The notes beneath the pieces were generated by a model. It saw only the letters and a program-made list of their open reading frames with translations, was not told the origin of the DNA and ran no database searches. A stretch of DNA of 5,973 nt from the NCBI GenBank assembly GCA_902766325.1, contig CACXDF010000103.1, forward strand, positions 1 through 5,973. Reading direction: 5' to 3'. Shown in pieces: positions 1 to 5,718 of this stretch. Made by a program: the position numbers and the translations under genes. The DNA comes from an uncultured Eubacteriales bacterium (GTDB taxonomy: Bacteria > Bacillota > Clostridia > Christensenellales > DTU072). Each line of letters starts with the position of its first letter. Position 1 is the stretch's first letter.

Positions 1-266
1 CCGAACACGTTATCTCTGTTCTGCCTGTACGGGTGTATTCCGCGCGCCATCCATACGGTCTCGACTGCTCCGCACTCCGTTTTGCCGCATCGGTTTCCGC
101 CGAAGACCCAGCGATTGCGCTTGGGGCACTTATGAAAAGCCATCTGCTTTTCGTGCACCTTTTCTCCGCTGTTATATCGGGATAAGGTATCGTATTTTTC
201 ACGCAGGCGCAGGATCTCTTCTATCTTCAGTATCCGTTCGATCAATTCCGATTCAGACACGTCCAT
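1..266 (-). CDS. Phage-type terminase large subunit, N-terminal part (cut by left edge)
   Basis: This is an open reading frame with no stop before the left edge, giving 88 complete codons from ATG at 266. The family is the ATPase/nuclease motor that packages phage DNA into proheads. After an acidic, probably helical start (residues 5-25), the sequence has a Q-motif-like stretch (KQMAFHK, residues 40-46) and then a Walker A loop, GGNRCGKT (56-63), followed by ECGAVETVWMARGIHPY. That arrangement is typical of terminase large subunits. The Walker B, coupling motif and nuclease domain would lie beyond the edge. An AAGGAG ribosome site abuts the ATG, so the GTG two codons in (258-260) may be the true start. 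An in-frame TGA lies upstream with no other start codon between. No small-terminase gene is seen upstream; pckA is there instead. Identification as a terminase ATPase is by recalled family motifs and is fairly sure. Whether the gene is intact cannot be seen. Confidence 0.82.
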   Translation of the reverse strand, partial: MDVSESELIERILKIEEILRLREKYDTLSRYNSGEKVHEKQMAFHKCPKRNRWVFGGNRCGKTECGAVETVWMARGIHPYRQNRDNVF

Positions 267-272
267 CTCCTT
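267..272 (-). promoter_or_regulatory. Ribosome binding site of the terminase gene
   Basis: The minus strand reads AAGGAG directly against the ATG at 266, with no spacer. Counted to the in-frame GTG at 258-260 the spacer is six bases, which is ideal. This favours GTG as the start and would shorten the protein by two residues. ATG cannot be excluded from sequence alone. Confidence 0.6.
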
Positions 273-297
273 TTTACGCTCCGCATCATATCACGAC

Positions 298-329
298 AAA
301 AAAAATCCTTCGTCGAAATCGGTCGAAGA
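298..329 (-). terminator. Possible weak hairpin plus T8 tract ahead of the terminase gene
   Basis: On the minus strand a short stem (TCTTCG pairing with CGAAGG, including one G-U pair; 324-329 with 307-312) encloses an 11-base loop and is followed almost at once by eight T residues (298-305). The shape is that of a weak intrinsic terminator or attenuator, standing between the strong pckA terminator and the terminase start. It could act as a back-up terminator for pckA. The stem is short, so it may also be chance. Confidence 0.35.
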
Positions 330-420
330 CGGTTGAAAAAAGTTTGATTCCGCACGTTTTCATTGGAAAGTTAAAAAAATATAGCCGAAAATTATTTTGA
401 AAAATTTAAACGTAATAATA

Positions 421-445
421 AAGGGCCGCCCGACGGGCAGCCCTT
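421..445 (-). terminator. Intrinsic terminator after pckA, possibly bidirectional
   Basis: This is a near-perfect GC-rich inverted repeat. On the minus strand AAGGGCTGCCC pairs with GGGCGGCCCTT across a three-base loop (GTC), giving 11 pairs with one G-U. It begins 32 bases after the pckA stop. The tail on the minus strand is T-rich but broken (TATTATTACGTTT). On the plus strand the same hairpin is followed by eight T residues at 450-457, so it would also stop transcripts coming from the left. Confidence 0.9.
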
Positions 446-476
446 ATCGTTTTTTTTATTATCCGCAGATATCTTA

Positions 477-2081
477 TTACAGTTGCGGACCGGCCTTAAC
501 GAGAGCCTTACCGGCTTCGTTAGTGGTGTACTTAACGAAGTTCTTAACGAATCTTCCGGCGAGGTCCTTGGCCTTTTCTTCCCAAATGCTCGGATCGGCA
601 TAGGTGTCTCTGGGATCGAGAATATCGGTGGCGACGCCTTCCAGTTCGGTCGGCACTTCGAAATCAAAGTACGGGATCTTCTTGGTGGGTGCCTTATTGA
701 TGGCGCCGTTCAAGATCGCGTCGATGATACCGCGGGTATCCTTGATAGAGATTCTCTTTCCGGTTCCGTTCCATCCGGTGTTGACGAGGTAAGCCTTAGC
801 GCCGCTCTGTTGCATTCTCTTAACGAGCTCTTCGGCGTACTTGGTCGGGTGCAGCTCCAGGAAGGCCTGACCGAAGCAAGCGGAGAAAGTCGGGGTGGGT
901 TCGGTGATACCGCGTTCGGTACCGGCGAGCTTAGCCGTGAAGCCGGAAAGGAAGTAATATTGGGTCTGCTCGGGCGTCAGAATGGAGACGGGAGGCAGAA
1001 CGCCGAAAGCGTCGGCGGACAGGAAAATAACGTTCTTCGCGGCAGGCGCGGAAGAAACGGGACGAACGATATTTTTGATATGGCTGATCGGATAAGAAAC
1101 ACGGGTGTTTTCCGTAACGGACTTATCGGCGAAATCGATCTTGCCGTTTTCGTCGAGAGTTACGTTTTCCAACAACGCGTTACGCTTGATGGCGTTGTAG
1201 ATATCCGGTTCGGAATCCTTATCGAGATTGATAACTTTGGCATAGCAGCCGCCTTCGAAGTTGAAGACGCCGTTGTCGTCCCAACCGTGTTCATCGTCGC
1301 CGATAAGAAGTCTCTTGGGATCGGTGGAAAGCGTAGTCTTACCGGTACCGGAGAGGCCGAAGAAGATGGCGGTGTTCTTTCCGTCCATGTCGGTATTGGC
1401 CGAGCAGTGCATAGAAGCGATACCCTTCAAGGGGAGATAGTAGTTCATCATCGAGAACATACCTTTCTTCATTTCGCCGCCGTACCAAGTGTTGATAATG
1501 ACCTGTTCTCTGCTGGTGATATTGAAGACAACGGCCGTTTCGGAATTGAGGCCGAGTTCTTTATAGTTCTCGACTTTGGCCTTAGAAGCGTTATAGACGA
1601 CAAAGTCCGGTTCAAAGTTTTCCAGTTCTTCCGCGGTGGGAACGATGAACATATTCTTGATGAAGTGGGCTTGCCAAGCGACTTCCACGATAAAGCGAAC
1701 TGCCATACGGGTGTCCTTGTTGGCGCCGCAGAAAGCGTCTACGACGAAAAGTCTCTTGTTGCAGAGTTCTTTAACGGCGATATCTTTAACGGCCTTCCAG
1801 GTCGCTTCGGAAGCGGGATGGTTGTCGTTTTTGTAGCCTTCGGTGGTCCACCAAACGGTGTCCTTGGAGTTCTCGTCCATAACGATGAACTTATCCTTGG
1901 GGGAACGTCCGGTATAGATACCCGTCATGACGTTGACCGCGCCGAGTTCGCTGACCTTACCTACTTCGTAGCCGGTAAGTTCGGGCTTGGTCTCTTCTGC
2001 GAAAAGGGCTTCGTAAGAAGGGTTATAGACGATTTCCGTCGTTCCGGTAATACCGTACTTTGTTAAGTCGATTTTTGCCAT
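477..2081 (-). CDS. pckA: Phosphoenolpyruvate carboxykinase (ATP)
   Basis: This cytosolic enzyme interconverts oxaloacetate + ATP and PEP + CO2 + ADP. In fermenting anaerobes it often runs toward oxaloacetate, fixing CO2 and making ATP. The protein is 534 residues, close to the 540 of E. coli PckA, so it is full length. Visible motifs include GRSPKDKF (58-65, substrate Arg59), WYGGEMKK (199-206, with Tyr200 and metal-binding Lys206), His225, and the P-loop GLSGTGKTT (242-250, Lys248 and Thr249). The metal site lies in IGDDEHGWDDNG (260-271, Asp262/Asp263), followed by Arg327. All match the E. coli catalytic residues with an offset of about six or seven. The start is supported by GAGG (2090-2093) eight bases upstream. 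The gene has its own promoter and terminator, so it can be expressed apart from the operon above it. It uses no TTA, CTA or TCA codons over almost its whole length, which suggests high expression. Confidence 0.98.
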   Translation of the reverse strand: MAKIDLTKYGITGTTEIVYNPSYEALFAEETKPELTGYEVGKVSELGAVNVMTGIYTGRSPKDKFIVMDENSKDTVWWTTEGYKNDNHPASEATWKAVKDIAVKELCNKRLFVVDAFCGANKDTRMAVRFIVEVAWQAHFIKNMFIVPTAEELENFEPDFVVYNASKAKVENYKELGLNSETAVVFNITSREQVIINTWYGGEMKKGMFSMMNYYLPLKGIASMHCSANTDMDGKNTAIFFGLSGTGKTTLSTDPKRLLIGDDEHGWDDNGVFNFEGGCYAKVINLDKDSEPDIYNAIKRNALLENVTLDENGKIDFADKSVTENTRVSYPISHIKNIVRPVSSAPAAKNVIFLSADAFGVLPPVSILTPEQTQYYFLSGFTAKLAGTERGITEPTPTFSACFGQAFLELHPTKYAEELVKRMQQSGAKAYLVNTGWNGTGKRISIKDTRGIIDAILNGAINKAPTKKIPYFDFEVPTELEGVATDILDPRDTYADPSIWEEKAKDLAGRFVKNFVKYTTNEAGKALVKAGPQL

Positions 2082-2115
2082 AATATATACCTCACTTTAT
2101 ATTATTTTTTTCTTT

Positions 2116-2145
2116 ATTATATCATTTTTTTTCGCTCTATGTATA
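2116..2145 (-). promoter_or_regulatory. Sigma-70/SigA-type promoter of pckA
   Basis: On the minus strand a perfect -10 box TATAAT (2116-2121) is preceded, after an 18-base spacer, by TATACA (2140-2145), a 4-of-6 match to TTGACA. The expected start of transcription is near 2109, leaving a leader of roughly 28 bases that holds the GAGG ribosome site. The gap is very AT-rich and no operator palindrome or riboswitch is seen in it. Confidence 0.72.
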
Positions 2146-2155
2146 CCATATTACG

Positions 2156-2177
2156 ATAAAAAAACAATTTTTTTTAT
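2156..2177 (-). repeat. AT-only inverted repeat over the transporter stop codon
   Basis: Nine-base arms (ATAAAAAAA and TTTTTTTAT) surround a four-base centre, and the TAA stop of the transporter (2174-2176) lies in one arm. On the minus strand the transcript would form an A/U hairpin ending in seven U residues. This could give weak termination or a processing site between the transporter and pckA. There are no G-C pairs, so stability is low. Confidence 0.4.
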
Positions 2178-3394
2178 AGCCCGAGCGTCACCATCAAATT
2201 GGATGAAACGACGATCAAAACGAGCGCGACGGGATAGGTCGCGGCATAGGCCGAAGCGACTTCGTCCGTACCCGCCACGGAGATCAAAGAACCGAGCGCG
2301 GGGGTAGAAGTCATACCGCCGGTAATGGAACCGAGGTTGTTGAAGATAGACAGTTTGAAGACATACTTCGCAAGCAAAAAGCCGACGACCATCGGAACGG
2401 TGGTGAATATCACGCCGTACACGAGATAAAGCCAGTTAAAATGCTTAACGAAGTTAACGCCGCCGGGAACGCCCGCTCCGATCAGGAAGAGAACGAGGCC
2501 CAACTCTCTGAAAAAGTTAAGCGTCGTTTTCGGCACTTCCATATCCATCTTTCCGAATCTGCCGAAGTGCCCGACGATAAGGCCGGCGATCAGCGTTCCG
2601 CCGGAAGATCCGAAGCTGAAATAAGAGGAAGAAGAAATGGGAATTTTGATCGAGCCGATCACAATACCTGCCACGACGGTAAAGCAGAACGGGAAGAACC
2701 CGAATCCGTCTATCTTAAACAATTTCTTTTCCGTTTTTTCGATACTGACGGCGCCTGCCGCGATAAAACTTTCTCTTTCCTTCGCAATGTCGATCTTTAA
2801 GATCTTGGGCATGATCTGTACGAACAGGACGACGCCCAAAACGCCGTAAAGATAGCCGATACCGTATCCTGCGGTGACTTCGTCGGCAAAGTTTTCTCCG
2901 ACGGCGGTCGCCGCCTCTTTCGCCGCGGATAAACCGGGCGTGGACGTGAGAGCGCCCGTCAAAAGACCGGTACCCATAGCGAAGTCCATGCCGCCCGCGA
3001 CGCAAATGATCACGTTCAGAAGAACGCCCGTCGTGATCACGGTAAGACCCATCAAAAGGTAAGCGAGCATCTTCTTGTTGAACGAACGGAAGAACTTGGG
3101 CCCGGCGATCAATCCGACTGCGGTGACGAACATAGCCGTACCGATATTGGATACAATGCCGAAAAGCGATTTAACAGAGTCGCTCCAAAAAGTGATCGTC
3201 TTGGATCCGACGGTGAAGGACGGTACGTTGGAAAAAAGTACGCCGACGAGCAAGGCGACCAAAAGGACGCCTGCCGTACCGAGCGAAATGCCTTTTATTT
3301 TAATAGCGCCGATCAAATAACCTATTGCGGCAATCGCAAAAATAAAGAAAAGCGTAGACAGGAGAGACCCCGTCACAGAACCGAGATAAGCCAT
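2174..3394 (-). CDS. AspT/SucE-type transporter (YidE/YbjL duplication family), short form
   Basis: This is a multi-pass membrane protein of 406 residues with about ten to eleven hydrophobic segments. It has the internal duplication typical of the aspartate:alanine exchanger (AAE) family. The signature GALTSTPGLSAA (147-158) in the first half is echoed by GGMTSTPALGS (359-369) in the second, and a GYGIGYLYG stretch follows the first copy. Family members include the AspT aspartate:alanine exchanger and the SucE succinate exporter of Corynebacterium. Those proteins are about 540 residues and carry central TrkA-C domains. Here only a short charged linker (about 198-228) joins the halves, so these cytosolic domains are missing. 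The start is supported by GGGGAGG five bases upstream. The stop of the flavoprotein gene is 15 bases away, so the two are almost certainly co-transcribed. Beside a fumarate reductase, a C4-dicarboxylate substrate such as succinate is likely, but the sequence does not prove it. Aspartate or another organic acid is possible. Confidence 0.85.
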   Translation of the reverse strand: MAYLGSVTGSLLSTLFFIFAIAAIGYLIGAIKIKGISLGTAGVLLVALLVGVLFSNVPSFTVGSKTITFWSDSVKSLFGIVSNIGTAMFVTAVGLIAGPKFFRSFNKKMLAYLLMGLTVITTGVLLNVIICVAGGMDFAMGTGLLTGALTSTPGLSAAKEAATAVGENFADEVTAGYGIGYLYGVLGVVLFVQIMPKILKIDIAKERESFIAAGAVSIEKTEKKLFKIDGFGFFPFCFTVVAGIVIGSIKIPISSSSYFSFGSSGGTLIAGLIVGHFGRFGKMDMEVPKTTLNFFRELGLVLFLIGAGVPGGVNFVKHFNWLYLVYGVIFTTVPMVVGFLLAKYVFKLSIFNNLGSITGGMTSTPALGSLISVAGTDEVASAYAATYPVALVLIVVSSNLMVTLGL

Positions 3395-3409
3395 TTTTGC
3401 CTCCCCTTC

Positions 3410-5014
3410 TTACATATCCTTTCTTCTGTAATCGGGAAGGATCTGCGGAGAAAGTTTTTGCGGGCGAATGCCGGCTTCTTCCAGTTCTTTCTCGAACGCG
3501 TCGACGTGCGCAAGGGTCAACTTGCCGACGGTGACTTCTTTGGCTCTTTCCGCGGCAAAGTGGCCCGCGTTACGGCCGAAGACGATAATATCGAGGAGCG
3601 AGTTACCCATCAAACGGTTACGTCCGTGGATTCCTCCGACGGCTTCGCCGGCGACGAACAGGTTTTTAACGCCCGCTTCGCCGTTTGCCGCGATGTCGAT
3701 ACCGCCGTTCTGATAATGAAGTGTCGGATAGACGAGAATAGGCTCCTTACGGATATCGATGCCGTACTTGCCGAACATACGATACATGGCGGGGATGCGC
3801 TTTTCGATGGTGCCCGGACCGCCGATAAGTTCTATCATCGGAGTGTCGAGCCATACGCCTTCGCCGTCCGTCGTTTTGATGCTGTTATGACGAACGCGAC
3901 ACTCTCTGATAATAGAAGAAGCGGTAACGTCGCGAGTCTCGAGAGAATACACAAAGGCCTTTCCTTCTTTATTAACGAGCTGCGCGCCCAAAGAACGGAC
4001 TTTTTCGGTAACGAGCGCGCCGAAGATCTGGGTCGGCTCGGCAACGCCGGTGGGATGATACTGGAGCGTATCCGCATATAACAACTTAGCGCCGGCGCGA
4101 TACGCAAGAACAAGACCGTCGGCCGTCGCGCCGTAGTGGTTACTGGTCGGGAAGCCCTGATAGTGCAGTCTGCCCGCGCCGCCGGTAGCAATAATGACCG
4201 TCTTGGCCTTGGCTACGGAAACCTCGCCCGTTTCCATATTGAGGAGGACTGCGCCGGCCGCATTGCCGTTTTCGTCCTTAACGATCTCGATCGCCGCAGT
4301 GAAGTCCACGATGGGGATCTCTCTGTTGAGCACTTCGTCGCGAAGAGTACGCATGATCTCCGCGCCGGAGTAGTCCTTACAGGCGTGCATACGCTTTCTG
4401 GAAGTGCCGCCGCCGTGGGTGGTGATCATATTTCCGTTTTCGTCCTTATCAAACATAACGCCGAGATCGGATAACCATTTGATAGCGTCCGGAGCCTCGT
4501 AAACGAGTTTTTTAAGAAGTTCCGGCTTGGCCGCGAAGTGTCCGCCGCCGAAAGCGTCAAGGTAATGGATTGCCGGACTGTCGTTCTCTTTATCGGCAGC
4601 CTGGATGCCGCCTTCCGCCATCATGGTATTGGCGTCGCCGATACGGAGTTTGGTGACCATCATAACGTTAGCGCCGTTCTTGTGCGCGGTGATCGCCGCG
4701 CTGGCGCCGGCTCCGCCGCCGCCGATAACGAGGACGTCTACGTCGTAAGCGGGATTATTCAGGTCGATATTCATATCGAGCACGCGAGACTTACCCTGTA
4801 AGAGTTCGGCAAGTTCGTGCAAGACCTTATCGCCTTTGTTGGGTCCGACGCGCAGATTTTCGTATGCGCTTTCGATATAGTCGGGATGGTTTTCTTTCAG
4901 AACGGCTTCTTTCTCTTCGGCCGACATACGGGGAAAAAGATTTTCATATCTTTCCTGTCTGGTGGCTTCCACCTTCTTCATGGATGCGATCTGTTCTTCG
5001 GTATACGTATACAT
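3410..5014 (-). CDS. Fumarate reductase/succinate dehydrogenase-type flavoprotein subunit
   Basis: This FAD enzyme of 534 residues probably reduces fumarate to succinate. A 93-residue N-terminal extension of charged helices precedes the FAD-binding motif VIGGGGAGASAA (96-107). The site that holds the covalently attached flavin histidine in FrdA/SdhA reads DANTMMAEGG (127-136), with Asn129 in place of His, so FAD should be bound non-covalently. Catalytic residues are kept: HPTG (His320), Thr336-Glu337, Arg361 (the proton-shuttle position in RDV), His433 (PTLHYQNGG) and Arg467 (HGRNRLMGNSLLD). Only about 54 residues follow VFGRNAG, so the long C-terminal helical domain of FrdA is absent. There is no signal peptide, heme motif or membrane segment. 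The AGGAG site overlaps the stop of the iron-sulfur gene 14 bases upstream. L-aspartate oxidase or another 2-enoate reductase is an alternative, but the iron-sulfur partner genes favour fumarate reductase. Confidence 0.88.
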   Translation of the reverse strand: MYTYTEEQIASMKKVEATRQERYENLFPRMSAEEKEAVLKENHPDYIESAYENLRVGPNKGDKVLHELAELLQGKSRVLDMNIDLNNPAYDVDVLVIGGGGAGASAAITAHKNGANVMMVTKLRIGDANTMMAEGGIQAADKENDSPAIHYLDAFGGGHFAAKPELLKKLVYEAPDAIKWLSDLGVMFDKDENGNMITTHGGGTSRKRMHACKDYSGAEIMRTLRDEVLNREIPIVDFTAAIEIVKDENGNAAGAVLLNMETGEVSVAKAKTVIIATGGAGRLHYQGFPTSNHYGATADGLVLAYRAGAKLLYADTLQYHPTGVAEPTQIFGALVTEKVRSLGAQLVNKEGKAFVYSLETRDVTASSIIRECRVRHNSIKTTDGEGVWLDTPMIELIGGPGTIEKRIPAMYRMFGKYGIDIRKEPILVYPTLHYQNGGIDIAANGEAGVKNLFVAGEAVGGIHGRNRLMGNSLLDIIVFGRNAGHFAAERAKEVTVGKLTLAHVDAFEKELEEAGIRPQKLSPQILPDYRRKDM

Positions 5015-5028
5015 TGTCGGTCACTCTC

Positions 5029-5703
5029 CTATTTTTCGATCTGTCTGTGATTATAGAGTTCTTTCATCTCGGCGATGGGCTTGCCCATAATGTCTTCCAT
5101 CATCTTTTCCCATTCGCCGTTTTTGATCTCGGCCACTCTCTTTTCGAGGTGTCCGCATTCGGGCGCGATGTACTTGCCGTAAAGCCTGCGGGCGAGTTCG
5201 GCTACCTGCGGATGAGAAATGCCGGCGGGGCAACGAGACGAGCAAACGCCGCACATAACGCAGTCAAAGCTCTCTTCGGCGCACTTTTCGTATTCGCCGC
5301 GTTGCGCGTAAGCGATATATTGCATGACGTTAAGGCCCTGCGTGCATGCCTTGGTGCAAGCGTTACAGCCGATACAGGAGTAGATCTCCGGATAAAGTTG
5401 CATCATGATCTGCTCGGTCGGCTTGATCTTATTGATATCGTACACCTGCTTGACGAGGGGAAAGAACGGGAGGGTCGCTACGTACATTCCCTCTTCCACC
5501 TGCTGTTGACAGGCGAGACAGGTCTTTAATTCTTGCTTGCCCTTGATACGATAAATGGTGGCGCAAGCGCCGCAGAAACCGTTTCTGCAACCGCAACCGC
5601 GAACAAGCTGATATCCGGCGTATTCCATAGCCTTCATAATGGTCAGGCTTTCCGGAACGGAATATTTTTTTCCGAAGAAATAAACGTTCACTTTGTTTTC
5701 CAT
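5029..5703 (-). CDS. Iron-sulfur subunit (SdhB/FrdB-like) of the fumarate reductase complex
   Basis: This is a 224-residue electron-transfer protein. The N-terminal part has a plant-ferredoxin/FrdB-type [2Fe-2S] site (Cys39, Cys44, Cys47, Cys62) with two additional cysteines beside it (37, 65). The C-terminal part carries two CxxCxxCxxxC motifs: Cys110/113/116/120 and Cys148/151/154/158, the last followed by Pro. In classical FrdB/SdhB the final cluster is [3Fe-4S] and sits near a quinone site. Here both motifs look like ordinary [4Fe-4S] ligands, as in HdrC-type and other soluble electron carriers. The tail after about residue 180 is charged and helical. AGGAG lies seven bases before the ATG. 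It sits 15 bases after the reductase gene and 14 before the flavoprotein gene, as expected for a wire between the two. No membrane-anchor gene is in the window. Confidence 0.9.
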   Translation of the reverse strand: MENKVNVYFFGKKYSVPESLTIMKAMEYAGYQLVRGCGCRNGFCGACATIYRIKGKQELKTCLACQQQVEEGMYVATLPFFPLVKQVYDINKIKPTEQIMMQLYPEIYSCIGCNACTKACTQGLNVMQYIAYAQRGEYEKCAEESFDCVMCGVCSSRCPAGISHPQVAELARRLYGKYIAPECGHLEKRVAEIKNGEWEKMMEDIMGKPIAEMKELYNHRQIEK

Positions 5704-5718
5704 AATTATTCTCCTATA

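Noticed and set aside
285..290. TATGAT as a -10 box for the terminase gene
   Set aside because: It is a 5-of-6 match at a plausible place, but no acceptable -35 box is found at 16-18 bases. The spacer would contain the T8 tract.
267..476. Phage attachment site, tRNA or small RNA gene between pckA and the terminase
   Set aside because: Apart from the two hairpins, no cloverleaf, direct repeat pair or conserved RNA fold could be found in this gap.
483..2066. Long plus-strand reading frame of 527 codons
   Set aside because: It lies exactly antisense and in codon register with the unmistakable pckA, has no recognisable protein motifs, and is explained by pckA codon bias.
3458..4081. Plus-strand reading frame of 207 codons
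   Set aside because: It is antisense to the flavoprotein gene, where all conserved catalytic motifs are on the minus strand.
4864..5529. Plus-strand reading frame of 221 codons
   Set aside because: It crosses the junction of two well-supported minus-strand genes, and its sequence resembles no family I recognise.
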